Position numbers and translations under genes: made by a program | Assembly: GCA_028705495.1 (NCBI GenBank) | Contig: JAQWDK010000018.1 | Span: forward strand, 1 to 42,054 | DNA: 42,054 bases | Reading direction: 5' to 3' | Source: Eubacteriales bacterium | GTDB lineage: Bacteria; Bacillota; Clostridia; Oscillospirales; CAG-382 | Notes under the pieces: model-generated | Told to the model about the DNA's origin: nothing | What the model saw: the letters and a program-made list of their open reading frames with translations, nothing else | Database searches by the model: none | Shown: one piece after another, positions 1 through 7,820 of the stretch | How the letters are laid out: each line of letters begins with the position of its first letter | Numbering within the stretch: position 1 is the first letter of the stretch

Positions 1-99
1 GCTCTTTGTGTTATACTTTTCATAGAAGCTTGCCCTTTCTGTGAATGGTTCGTTGGCACTTACCATTTTACCACAGTTCGGGCTTGGCTTCTTCTTTTT
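1..99 (-). pseudogene. Possible decayed zinc-ribbon N-terminus, cut by window edge
   Basis: Read on the minus strand this stretch is open to the window edge and gives PNCGKMVSAN followed by FYEKYNTKS. The first part matches the usual N-terminus of double zinc-ribbon proteins (CPNCGKxVSAN). The second looks like FCEKCGTKS with both Cys changed to Tyr and Gly to Asn. A stop lies at 100-102, two codons after an ATG at 106-108, so no normal start exists apart from an internal ATG at 64-66. This could be a decayed gene end or a chance resemblance; only about 33 codons are visible. Confidence 0.25.
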
Positions 100-275
100 T
101 TAGACCATATCATTATACACTATACAACCACAAAGCACATAAAAACGTTCTCGTGTGAATATTATTGACAGTGGTCATTGTGTCTATTCTGAATTTTCGG
201 CTTTGAGTAACATAAACAAGTTTGGGAAATATAATGTTAACAGATGTAAAAGCTTTTAAATTGTATCTTCGATTA
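100..275. other. Left intergenic region, no gene seen
   Basis: An AT-rich stretch between the edge fragment and the murA promoter. A TTGACA hexamer lies at 165-170 on the plus strand, but no good -10 sits 16-18 bases downstream. I see no RNA gene, repeat or terminator here. Confidence 0.4.
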
Positions 276-304
276 TTGACATAACCCGTCCGTCAGTTTA
301 TAAT
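276..304 (+). promoter_or_regulatory. Perfect sigma-A consensus promoter of murA
   Basis: TTGACA at 276-281, a spacer of exactly 17 bases, and TATAAT at 299-304. Both hexamers match consensus fully. Transcription would start near 311 and leave a leader of about 95 bases before the chosen murA start. Confidence 0.8.
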
Positions 305-406
305 AATGATAATTGTAAACTCTTAAGTGGACTTATCACGCTGCGTTTAAACGATTCTTCGCCCATACAAGGGCTATATTTATATACATATGTTAGGATG
401 AATCTG

Positions 407-1732
407 ATGGAAAAAATAATTGTCTCCGGTGGCAACAGCCTCATCGGCGAAATAGAAATCAGCGGAATGAAAAATTCCGCTGTCGGCGTTCTTTTCGCAA
501 CCATTCTCGTAGAGGGTAAATGTATTATAGAAAATCTTCCTCCGATCGATGATGTCTACACAACTGTTTCCATTTTAAAAGCAATGGGAGCAGTCATTGT
601 CTGGAATGGAAAAAATTCGTTGGAAATTGATACAACCAATATCATACCTTGCTCATCCCCTGATGAGTACGCCTCAAAAATGCGTGCCTCTTATTATGTT
701 CTGGGTGCTGAACTTGGCAGATTTGGTCGGTCATATACCGCAAAACCCGGGGGATGCAATATCGGTCAAAGACTTATAGACCGGCATGTTAAGGGGTTTG
801 AGGCTCTTGGCGCTATCGTAACTGAGAACAGTGCTAATATTAATGCGGTTGCACCCGGTGGGCTTGTTGGAACCAATATATTCATGGATGATATCTCTGT
901 CGGAGCTACCATAAATATAATGCTCGCCGCAGTCAAAGCTAAAGGAAACACCACGATTGACAACGCTGCAAGAGAGCCCCATGTCGTCGACGTTGCAAAC
1001 TTCCTCAACGCTTGCGGTGCGGAAATTTCCGGCGCTGGTACAGATATGATAAAAATAAAAGGTGTTGATAACCTTACAGGTGTAACTTATGCTATTGTTC
1101 CGGACATGATAGAAGCGGGAACATATATGATAGCAGGCGCACTAAAAGTCGGCAACCGAATAAAGGTTACAAATGTTATACCAAAACATCTTGAATCTAT
1201 AAGTGCAAAACTGATTGAAATGGGTATAAATGTAGAAGAAGGTGACGACTATGTCACCGTTTCCCGCACAGGCCCTCTAAAACCTATAAATGTAAAGACA
1301 CTGCCCTATCCTTCTTTCCCGACAGATATGAACTCACAAATTTGTATACTTCTTGCATTAGCGGATGGAACAAGTAGAATCATTGAAGGTGTCTGGGATG
1401 GCAGATTTAAATATACCGAAGAGCTTATACGTATGGGTGCCGATATTAAAGTAAACGGGCGTACCGCTATTGTAACCGGTGTTCCGAAGCTTTACGGAGC
1501 AAGAGTGAGAGCTTGCGACTTGCGTGCAGGGGCAGCGCTTGTACTTGCAGCTGCTGCAGCTGAAGGTGTCAGCGAAATTGACGATATTCATCATATAAAG
1601 CGTGGATATGATAAAATGGAGAAAAAACTCTGCGCTGTCGGTGTAGACATTAAGGTTGTTGATATACCTGATCTATATGAACTTCACGGAGTTGAAAGCG
1701 AAAGCTATTGCGACAGAAAAGTTCAGAAGTAA
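407..1732 (+). CDS. murA: UDP-N-acetylglucosamine 1-carboxyvinyltransferase
   Basis: Catalyses the first committed step of peptidoglycan synthesis in the cytoplasm: transfer of enolpyruvate from phosphoenolpyruvate to UDP-GlcNAc. I chose the ATG at 407 (441 residues) because the ribosome site AGGA at 395-398 overlaps the in-frame ATG at 398 and is 8 bases from 407. This start also gives the catalytic Lys22-Asn23 pair the E. coli numbering. Cys117 in PGGCNIG is the active-site cysteine alkylated by fosfomycin, so the enzyme is of the sensitive type. The DLRAGAAL motif near the C-terminus carries the conserved substrate-binding Arg. Full length for the family. It has its own consensus promoter and is followed by a small hairpin, so it is probably monocistronic or only loosely linked to the transporter downstream. 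Firmicutes often carry two MurA copies; which one this is cannot be told here. Confidence 0.96.
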   Translation: MEKIIVSGGNSLIGEIEISGMKNSAVGVLFATILVEGKCIIENLPPIDDVYTTVSILKAMGAVIVWNGKNSLEIDTTNIIPCSSPDEYASKMRASYYVLGAELGRFGRSYTAKPGGCNIGQRLIDRHVKGFEALGAIVTENSANINAVAPGGLVGTNIFMDDISVGATINIMLAAVKAKGNTTIDNAAREPHVVDVANFLNACGAEISGAGTDMIKIKGVDNLTGVTYAIVPDMIEAGTYMIAGALKVGNRIKVTNVIPKHLESISAKLIEMGINVEEGDDYVTVSRTGPLKPINVKTLPYPSFPTDMNSQICILLALADGTSRIIEGVWDGRFKYTEELIRMGADIKVNGRTAIVTGVPKLYGARVRACDLRAGAALVLAAAAAEGVSEIDDIHHIKRGYDKMEKKLCAVGVDIKVVDIPDLYELHGVESESYCDRKVQK

Positions 1733-1748
1733 TATTTATTTTAACATT

Positions 1749-1790
1749 CGGCGGCGGGCGATGTACCGCCGTTATCTGTTTTACATTTTT
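1749..1790 (+). terminator. Possible weak terminator after murA
   Basis: A 6-base stem (CGGCGG at 1749-1754 with CCGCCG at 1766-1771) and an 11-base loop lie 17 bases after the murA stop, followed by a broken T-rich tract. Weak, and read-through into the next gene is likely. Confidence 0.4.
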
Positions 1791-1815
1791 TTGAATTGGC
1801 GGTGTAATTTAATTC

Positions 1816-2988
1816 TTGACTAAATTTATATTAAAAAAGGTTGTTCCATCAGGTAACTATGGAGACAATGAAGCTCGTGAAAAAGTCGGTGTTTTTGCCG
1901 GTATCGTCGGTATAATCGTAAATTTTGTGCTTTTTGCAGCTAAATTCACAGTCGGAAGCTTATTTGGATTTGTGTCTATAACCGCCGATGCCTTCAACAA
2001 CCTCAGCGATTGCGGCAGCTCGGTCATTTCAATTGTAAGTTCCCGAATGTCTTCGAAATCCCCCGACAAAGAGCATCCTTTTGGGCATCAGAGGATTGAA
2101 TACATCGCATCTCTTGGTATTAGCTTTATAATACTTTTTCTTGGTGTCAGTCTTTTTTATTCTTCGGTGCTCAGAGTTATGAACCCGGAGAAATCGGTAG
2201 GAGGAATTGTAGTAATTGCTGTTCTCACCTTATCATCACTCATGAAGCTTTGGCTTTACTTTTTTAATAAAAAAGCAGCTGCACTAATATCTTCTACTGT
2301 TATTAAAGCTGTTTCCCTTGACAGCCTATCGGATGCTGCAGCAACATTCGGAGTTCTGATTTCTGTACTTCTCAGTCCTGTTATCGGCTTTGATCTTGAC
2401 GGTATAGCCGGTATGCTTGTTGCGGCTCTTATCTTGAAAGAAGGTATAGGAATCATACGCGAAACCTTCAATCATATTATCGGAAGCCCTCCTGACAAAG
2501 ACTTGATTGAAGGCTTGACTTCATATATCGCTGACAGCGAAGAAGTTTTAAACACTCATGACCTGATTGTTCACTCCTATGGTCCTAACAGGATTTTTGC
2601 CTCCGTTCATGCCGAGATGCCCGGAACAATGAGTCTTCGCGACGCGCACGAAATAGCCGACCGTATTGAACGTGCGGTTAGTGAGAAATTCGGTGTCAGT
2701 CTCACCGTTCATATGGACCCGTCGTCGGCCGAAACTTCAAGCCAAAACTACTATTTTGATATTTGCCGTGATGAAGTTGCAGCAGTTTATGAAAGCCTTT
2801 CAATACATGGCTTTAGGTACGAAGAAGCAAAAAATGAAGATGAAGCGAACAGGATTTACTTCGATGTTACAAAACCCTATTCCTCACCTCTAAGTACAGA
2901 TGAAATTTATAAAACTTTGTTTGAGCGTATATCTAACCGATTCCCGGAATTCGCTATTTATATAGCTGTAGACGAGGTATTTACTTGA
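1816..2988 (+). CDS. Cation diffusion facilitator, manganese-type metal-site pattern
   Basis: A CDF-family proton-coupled metal exporter of the inner membrane, 390 residues, with an N-terminal block of about six membrane segments (residues 25-220) and a soluble C-terminal metal-sensing domain. The start is TTG at 1816; the N-terminus from there aligns with the usual family start and no nearer ATG exists. The transport site appears to be Asn61/Asp65 in ADAFNNLSD and Asp169/Asp173 in DSLSD. This ND-DD pattern is the one described for manganese CDFs such as pneumococcal MntE, whereas zinc transporters of the YiiP type use DD-HD. The loop motif HPFGH (residues 87-91) is typical. No metal riboswitch is visible in the 83 bases upstream. 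The family is certain; the Mn preference is inferred from the four residues. Confidence 0.9.
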   Translation: MTKFILKKVVPSGNYGDNEAREKVGVFAGIVGIIVNFVLFAAKFTVGSLFGFVSITADAFNNLSDCGSSVISIVSSRMSSKSPDKEHPFGHQRIEYIASLGISFIILFLGVSLFYSSVLRVMNPEKSVGGIVVIAVLTLSSLMKLWLYFFNKKAAALISSTVIKAVSLDSLSDAAATFGVLISVLLSPVIGFDLDGIAGMLVAALILKEGIGIIRETFNHIIGSPPDKDLIEGLTSYIADSEEVLNTHDLIVHSYGPNRIFASVHAEMPGTMSLRDAHEIADRIERAVSEKFGVSLTVHMDPSSAETSSQNYYFDICRDEVAAVYESLSIHGFRYEEAKNEDEANRIYFDVTKPYSSPLSTDEIYKTLFERISNRFPEFAIYIAVDEVFT

Positions 2989-3085
2989 TTTATTCATCCA
3001 GATTTAATATTTGCAGTTTGTTTTTCTAAATTTAAGTATGGTTTGTAAATAGCAACATTTAATTCACAATAATTCAATTTTTAAC

Positions 3086-3114
3086 TTTACAACACAGTTT
3101 TTTAATGGTATACT
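3086..3114 (+). promoter_or_regulatory. Sigma-A promoter of anchored surface protein
   Basis: TTTACA at 3086-3091, a 17-base spacer and TATACT at 3109-3114, each hexamer one base from consensus. The predicted start near 3121 leaves a leader of about 40 bases with GGAGG at 3151-3155. Confidence 0.75.
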
Positions 3115-3162
3115 TATCCCGTAACAACGAACCAATTAAAATTTGTTATTGGAGGTATTAAA

Positions 3163-3996
3163 ATGAAAAAGACAATTTCCATCGCAATTGCGCTCATGCT
3201 TGTTTTATCATGTGCGTTAGTAGCGACAGCTACACTCGAAACAAAAGGCGACGTAACCTACTGGGTTCCGTGGGTAATCGACGGTAAGGAAGTAACACAA
3301 GGTCAAGTAACGACATCTGATTTAGGTATCGCAAAAGACCATTCTTCAAACTGGGAAATCAAAGCCCAAGACACTCAGCCCAAAATCACTGAATCCTATA
3401 TGTCTCCCGCAACAGTATGGACAGTTGATACAACCAAGGAATTCATCCTTGCATTCGATGTTGACGGCGGCAGCAAAGTTCAAATCGGGTTCCTTCACAC
3501 AATCGGCCAGGCAAGCAAAGATGCTGGACTCGCAACCGTTGAAGCTGATGGCTCCGATCTTGCTGACTTTGTAAAGGTTGAAGCTTCTGTTGATGGTACA
3601 ACCTGGACAGACCTTTCTGCAACCTTTACAGCTGAAACTGCTACAGACAGAACTGCAGTTCTCTACAGCGGTATGACAGGTTATGCTGACCCTCTCTACA
3701 CAAATAATGGTGACGGAACACAAGCTTATAATGAATTCTATTTCATTGCTGAAGCTACAGTTCCGGAAAATGCTACACTCGTAAGATTTGTTTATGCTGC
3801 GAGACAGCGCTCTAACACTTGGGACCCTTGCATTCGCGACGCAGCTTTCACAAAAGCAGTAGTCGAGGAATCTGAACCGGCTACTGAATCAGAACCCGAG
3901 ACACCTCCGACAGGCGATATGACTTATATCTATGTTATAGCAGCTGTTACACTTCTTGGTGCTTCGCTCCTCGTTCTGAAAAAAGTAAAAGCATAA
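3163..3996 (+). CDS. Secreted surface protein with PPTGD membrane anchor
   Basis: A 277-residue exported protein of unknown function. It starts with a Sec signal peptide (residues 1 to about 23, basic MKK then a hydrophobic core). The middle (about 30-230) is rich in beta-forming residues and contains VEASVDGTTWTDLS, a phrase typical of F5/8-type or other carbohydrate-binding beta-sandwiches; this is resemblance, not proof. A Glu/Ser/Pro stalk precedes PPTGD at 248-252, one membrane segment and a Lys-rich tail (KKVKA). That tail is laid out like a sortase signal but lacks the LPXTG leucine. GGAGG is 7 bases before the ATG and the gene has its own strong promoter and terminator, so it is probably highly expressed and monocistronic. 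A second protein with the same tail converges on it. Confidence 0.85.
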   Translation: MKKTISIAIALMLVLSCALVATATLETKGDVTYWVPWVIDGKEVTQGQVTTSDLGIAKDHSSNWEIKAQDTQPKITESYMSPATVWTVDTTKEFILAFDVDGGSKVQIGFLHTIGQASKDAGLATVEADGSDLADFVKVEASVDGTTWTDLSATFTAETATDRTAVLYSGMTGYADPLYTNNGDGTQAYNEFYFIAEATVPENATLVRFVYAARQRSNTWDPCIRDAAFTKAVVEESEPATESEPETPPTGDMTYIYVIAAVTLLGASLLVLKKVKA

Positions 3997-4010
3997 GTTC
4001 TATCCCTTTC

Positions 4011-4046
4011 AAAACGCCGTCTGGGTAATTCCCAGACGGCGTTTTT
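4011..4046 (+). terminator. Rho-independent terminator
   Basis: A stem pairing CGCCGTCTGGG with CCCAGACGGCG around a TAATT loop, followed by TTTTT, 14 bases after the stop codon of the upstream surface protein. Very strong. Confidence 0.93.
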
Positions 4047-4051
4047 ATACA

Positions 4052-4089
4052 TACATAAAAATAAACCCCTCGCGCTTAGCGAGAGGTTT
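4052..4089 (-). terminator. Terminator of the convergent surface protein gene
   Basis: The hairpin at 4063-4089 has an 11-position stem with one mismatch and a GCTTA loop. Read on the minus strand it is followed by TTTTTATGT. The 10-mer GAGAGGTTTA in its arm is repeated at 4093-4102, two bases away. Confidence 0.8.
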
Positions 4090-4126
4090 ACAGAGAGGTT
4101 TATAGAGCTATCTTAGGTCAGTAATA

Positions 4127-4837
4127 TTAGTTTCTAACTTTTTTAGCAACTACAACGCCTGCAAGAGCGATAACAGCAACAATAACGAATACGACTGATG
4201 TGTCTCCTGTATCAGGTGTTTTGGGTTTTGAAGTTTCTTCAGTGGATTCAGCAGCCTCTGATTCGGCAACGCTTTCTTCTTCTGATTCTTCTACTGTGCC
4301 GTCATCGTGGAAGAGTTCCCATGTAGCGCCTGTGAGTATCTCAACCTTTGCGGATTCAAGTTCGAGATCTGCAACTGTAACTCCGGAAATCTTAACAAAG
4401 TCACCGACAACCGCGGAAGTCTGTACATTAGCGAAAAGTTCAGTCTTTGTACCGTTTATCGCAAGAATAAAACCGTCTTCAGGAATTTCAACATCGCTCT
4501 TTGCGCCATCAGGTCTTCCAGTTGTAAAATCAGTAGATATTACTTTGTAATAACCGTCAGCTGCTGGTTCACAAACAAGGATTCCAAAGTAGTTGTAATC
4601 TTTACCGCCTGCAACATCAAGAAAATATTCGCTGGCTGTAGCGATAGTCGATAAAGTTCCTTCGTCTGTTACTGCTCTTGTAAGTATTGTAACCTCGTCG
4701 TTTAAGTACTGGTTAGCAGAATCGAATGTGCCTGTTTGGTATGATGTTCCTTCCGGCTTGGCAAATACTGCAACTGCACCTATGCAGACAAGGATTGCGG
4801 CAAGAGCGATTGCTAAGATCTGTTTTGTGTTTTTCAT
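4127..4837 (-). CDS. Secreted surface protein with PDTGD membrane anchor
   Basis: A 236-residue exported protein of unknown function. Residues 1 to about 26 form a signal peptide (MKNTKQ then a hydrophobic core ending AVFA). The mature part (about 28-180) has no family I recognise; it contains GDFVKISGVTVADLELESAK, a short beta-rich block resembling an OB- or Ig-like edge. A Glu/Ser-rich stalk (about 183-205) leads to PDTGD at 208-212, a single membrane segment and a basic tail, AKKVRN. Stalk and tail resemble those of the protein encoded convergently at 3163-3996 and of the one at 30176-32428. The ribosome site AAGGGAAG lies just upstream of the ATG and a TTGACT/TATAAT promoter precedes it. 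It is a separate unit with its own terminator. Confidence 0.83.
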   Translation of the reverse strand: MKNTKQILAIALAAILVCIGAVAVFAKPEGTSYQTGTFDSANQYLNDEVTILTRAVTDEGTLSTIATASEYFLDVAGGKDYNYFGILVCEPAADGYYKVISTDFTTGRPDGAKSDVEIPEDGFILAINGTKTELFANVQTSAVVGDFVKISGVTVADLELESAKVEILTGATWELFHDDGTVEESEEESVAESEAAESTEETSKPKTPDTGDTSVVFVIVAVIALAGVVVAKKVRN

Positions 4838-4885
4838 AATTCTTCCCTTTCATATTTTTATATATAAATTATTGCGCTTATTTTG

Positions 4886-4913
4886 ATTATACACCATTTT
4901 TTACATAAGTCAA
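4886..4913 (-). promoter_or_regulatory. Promoter of PDTGD surface protein
   Basis: On the minus strand TTGACT (4913-4908), a 16-base spacer and TATAAT (4891-4886). The leader is about 45 bases and AT-rich. Confidence 0.7.
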
Positions 4914-4957
4914 TATGTAAAAAAATATTTCTGAGAAGAAAAATGTATGTAATATTG

Positions 4958-5788
4958 TTAATTTTGAGTAAAGACTGCATCGGTAATCGGTGCAAGCAAC
5001 TCTCCGCTTATCGTTTCTATAAGACCGTTATCGCAAGCTTTCGCAATACTCGCGTCAAAAGGCATCGCTGCAGTGGCTTTAATGCCGTGCTCGTCAGCTA
5101 ATTTACCAACATGGCTTTCACCGAAAATATCTATTCTCTTACCGCAACCTGGGCAAACGGCATAACTCATGTTTTCGACAAGACCGAGTATTGGGATATT
5201 CATCATCTCCGCCATTTTAACAGCTTTTGATACGATCATCGAAACAAGCTCTTGAGGTGTCGTTACAATAACCACCCCATCAACCGGAATAGATTGGAAC
5301 ACCGTCAGTGGGACATCCCCTGTTCCCGGAGGCATATCTATAAACATATAGTCCACATCGCCCCAGACTACATCAGTCCAAAATTGTTTAACAACCCCCG
5401 CAATCATCGGCCCTCTCCAAATGGCAGGGTCGCTATCGCTTTTCAGCAGTAGATTAAGAGACATAACTCTAATCCCGCTTTTAGTTACAACAGGATAAAT
5501 ACCCTGTTCGTTGCCCTTAGCTCTTTCTTCTACACCGAATGCTTTTGGAATCGACGGACCTGTTATATCAGCATCAAGTATCGCTGTTTTGTAACCTTTT
5601 CTTGCTGACTCAGAGGCGAGCATTGAAGCGACAAGAGACTTTCCCACGCCGCCCTTACCACTTACAACAGCAATAACTTTTTTAACATTACTAAAATCAT
5701 TGGTCTTTTCAATAAAATTCTTCTTTTCGCTTCTTGATGCACATTCTTCTCCGCATTTTGAGCAGTCATGTCCACAGTTTTCCGACAT
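4958..5788 (-). CDS. mrp: Mrp/Nbp35-family iron-sulfur cluster carrier ATPase
   Basis: A 276-residue P-loop ATPase that binds and delivers Fe-S clusters to apoproteins in the cytoplasm (ApbC/Mrp/Nbp35 family). The deviant Walker A SGKGGVGKS is at about 43-51, the Walker B-like FIDMPPGTGD lies mid-protein, and the CPGCGK motif holds the two cysteines that bridge a cluster at the dimer interface. The N-terminus has four cysteines (5, 9, 12, 16), as in Nbp35-type proteins that hold an extra cluster; many bacterial Mrp proteins lack these. GGGAGAG precedes the ATG. It begins 20 bases after the ychF stop, so it is probably in the same transcript. No clear terminator follows. Confidence 0.93.
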   Translation of the reverse strand: MSENCGHDCSKCGEECASRSEKKNFIEKTNDFSNVKKVIAVVSGKGGVGKSLVASMLASESARKGYKTAILDADITGPSIPKAFGVEERAKGNEQGIYPVVTKSGIRVMSLNLLLKSDSDPAIWRGPMIAGVVKQFWTDVVWGDVDYMFIDMPPGTGDVPLTVFQSIPVDGVVIVTTPQELVSMIVSKAVKMAEMMNIPILGLVENMSYAVCPGCGKRIDIFGESHVGKLADEHGIKATAAMPFDASIAKACDNGLIETISGELLAPITDAVFTQN

Positions 5789-5808
5789 TTTAATGTCTCT
5801 CCCTTCGT

Positions 5809-6903
5809 TTATACGTTAAATCTAAATAATACTACGTCCCCGTCTCGTATTACATATTCTTTGCCTTCGCTCCTAATAAGTCCAGCAGCAGCAGCTGCTG
5901 TTGTCGAACCTTTGGCTATCAGGTCATCAAAGGAAACGACTTCAGCTCTTATAAATCCGCGTTCAAAGTCGCTGTGGATTTTACCTGCAGCCTGTGGTGC
6001 TTTCGTTCCTTTTTCGATCGTCCATGCTCTGACTTCCTTAGGCCCTGCCGTAAGGTAGCTTATAAGACCAAGCAGCTTGTATGACGCTGTTACTAGCTTT
6101 TCAAGTCCCGATTCGGTCAGCCCCATCTCTTCGAGGAACATCATCTGTTCGCTTTCGTCAAGCTGAGAAATTTGTGCTTCAAGCTCTGCGCAGACGGCGA
6201 TAATCCCAGCACCTTCAGCATCCGCTCTCTGTTTCAGCGCTTGAAACAGCGGTTCTTTTTCACGCCCTTCGGTTAGAGATGCTTCCGAAACATTTGCGGC
6301 ATATATAACCGGTTTTGCACTCAGTAGTCCAATCCCTTTTAAAATCTCGCGTTGCTTTTCATCAAGTTTCAAACTTCTTGCAGGGGTACCATCGTCAAGT
6401 GCTTTTAACAGAAACTCAACAAGCTCAGCTTCCTCTGCAACTGTTTTGTCGCCTTTAAGCTGTTTTTGCAGTCTGTCAAGTCTTCTTTGGAGTACCTCAA
6501 TGTCTGATAGTACAAGTTCCATATCGATAACTTCTACATCCCTTACAGGATCAACTCCGTTATCAACATGAATTATGTCATCATTCTCAAAACAGCGTAC
6601 AACATGAACTATCGCGTCAACTTCTCTTATATGTGAGAGAAATTTGTTTCCTAGACCTTCTCCCTGCGAAGCTCCTTTTACAAGACCGGCTATATCGACA
6701 AATTCAATTGTTGCTGGGGTGTATTTTTCCGGATTGTAGAGCTTTGCAAGCTCATCAAGCCTTTTATCTCTTACCGGCACTATACCGATATTTGGTTCTA
6801 TTGTACAAAACGGGAAATTTGCAGCTGCTGCTCCCGCCCTTGTCAGTGCATTGAACAGTGTGCTTTTGCCAACATTCGGCAGACCTACGATTCCGAGCTT
6901 CAT
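5809..6903 (-). CDS. ychF: Redox-regulated ATPase YchF (Obg-like)
   Basis: A ribosome-associated TRAFAC P-loop protein (YchF/OLA1) that hydrolyses ATP rather than GTP and acts in translation and stress responses. I chose the ATG at 6903, giving 364 residues, the family length; a longer reading to 7002 adds 33 residues that overlap the promoter. G1 is GLPNVGKST (7-15), G3 is [10 protein letters not shown], and the G4 position reads NVSE instead of NKxD, the change that gives ATP specificity. A helical insert follows and a TGS domain ends the protein. AGGAAGG lies about 13 bases upstream of the ATG. It is transcribed divergently from the SDR gene and probably together with mrp. Confidence 0.96.
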   Translation of the reverse strand: MKLGIVGLPNVGKSTLFNALTRAGAAAANFPFCTIEPNIGIVPVRDKRLDELAKLYNPEKYTPATIEFVDIAGLVKGASQGEGLGNKFLSHIREVDAIVHVVRCFENDDIIHVDNGVDPVRDVEVIDMELVLSDIEVLQRRLDRLQKQLKGDKTVAEEAELVEFLLKALDDGTPARSLKLDEKQREILKGIGLLSAKPVIYAANVSEASLTEGREKEPLFQALKQRADAEGAGIIAVCAELEAQISQLDESEQMMFLEEMGLTESGLEKLVTASYKLLGLISYLTAGPKEVRAWTIEKGTKAPQAAGKIHSDFERGFIRAEVVSFDDLIAKGSTTAAAAAGLIRSEGKEYVIRDGDVVLFRFNV

Positions 6904-6943
6904 ATAATCTTTCTTACCTTCCTGATACATATTAAACATCATA

Positions 6944-6972
6944 ATTATATAACGCTTTTGGCTGAAAATCAA
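6944..6972 (-). promoter_or_regulatory. Promoter of ychF-mrp
   Basis: On the minus strand TTGATT (6972-6967), a 17-base spacer and TATAAT (6949-6944), back to back with the plus-strand promoter at 6989-7017. Its position shows that an upstream start at 7002 would lie outside the transcript. Confidence 0.8.
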
Positions 6973-6988
6973 GTCAATCGAATAATAC

Positions 6989-7017
6989 TTGCAAAAAGAC
7001 ATAATCTAATTTATAAT
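6989..7017 (+). promoter_or_regulatory. Promoter of SDR-deacetylase pair
   Basis: TTGCAA at 6989-6994, a 17-base spacer and TATAAT at 7012-7017. Transcription would begin near 7024, only about a dozen bases before the ATG at 7036. Confidence 0.75.
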
Positions 7018-7035
7018 ATATGAAATAAAACCAAA

Positions 7036-7818
7036 ATGAAAGCGAGCGGAATCCCTTTGAATAAAAAAATAGCCATTATAACTGGTGCTTCTTCCGGTCT
7101 CGGTAAAGAATATTTTTTCGCAGTAGCCGACGAGTCTCTTGCTGATGAAATTTGGCTTATAGCAAGACGTGCGGACAAGCTTAAAGCACTCGCGGACGAA
7201 CGACCTGATGTTAAGGTGAAAATAGTTCCCCTTGATCTTACAAAAGAAGAAGAACTCTCAAGATATGCCCAGCTACTCGAAGAGGAAAACCCAGATATAA
7301 CTCTACTTGTAAACAATGCAGGCTTCGGACTTCTCGGAAAAGTTGTAGAACTGCCCGAAAAAACTCAAGCTGATATGGTTCGACTTAACTGTGTAGCTGC
7401 CACATCTGTTTGTGTTTCGTCGATCAAGTATATGAAAAGCGGTGCTCGCATTATTAATATCAGCTCTATAGCATCTTTTGCAGCGACACCGAGAATGACT
7501 GTATACAGTGCGACAAAGTTTTATATAACCGCTTTCACCCGTTCCCTGCGTTATGAGTTGAAGGGCACGGGTATAAATGCACTCGTTGTTTGTCCCGGTC
7601 CAATGAACACTGAGTTTTTAGATAAAGCAGGCATAAGCGGTCGTTCAAAGACATTTGATAACCTACCACGCAATAATCCAAAGTCGATTGCTCGCAATTC
7701 TCTTAAAAAAGCAGCTTCGGGTAGAGGTGTTTATACCGAAGGTGCGTTCTTCAAGTTCTATCGTTTCCTTGCTAAAGCCCTCCCGATGGAATTTGTAATG
7801 AACTTCAGCAAAACTTGA
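7036..7818 (+). CDS. Short-chain dehydrogenase/reductase
   Basis: A classical SDR oxidoreductase of 260 residues with a Rossmann fold; the substrate cannot be read from sequence. The cofactor loop is TGASSGLG at 16-23, NNAG follows at 93-96, and the catalytic triad is Ser144, Tyr157 and Lys161 (YSATK). The Arg pair after the second beta strand (ARRADK) suggests NADP(H), an inference. The start is uncertain: the ATG at 7036 has no clear ribosome site and would be nearly leaderless, while an in-frame TTG at 7057 is preceded by AGCGGA at a 6-base gap and gives the usual family N-terminus (NKKIAIITGAS). It is followed within two bases by the deacetylase gene, so the pair is an operon. Confidence 0.9.
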   Translation: MKASGIPLNKKIAIITGASSGLGKEYFFAVADESLADEIWLIARRADKLKALADERPDVKVKIVPLDLTKEEELSRYAQLLEEENPDITLLVNNAGFGLLGKVVELPEKTQADMVRLNCVAATSVCVSSIKYMKSGARIINISSIASFAATPRMTVYSATKFYITAFTRSLRYELKGTGINALVVCPGPMNTEFLDKAGISGRSKTFDNLPRNNPKSIARNSLKKAASGRGVYTEGAFFKFYRFLAKALPMEFVMNFSKT

Positions 7819-7820
7819 TA

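Noticed and set aside
1733..1815. Metal riboswitch upstream of the CDF transporter
   Set aside because: The gap is only 83 bases and mostly taken by the hairpin after murA; no yybP-ykoY-like core is visible.
7003..7035. An N-terminal extension of YchF starting at 7002
   Set aside because: It crosses the predicted ychF promoter and makes the protein 33 residues longer than the family.
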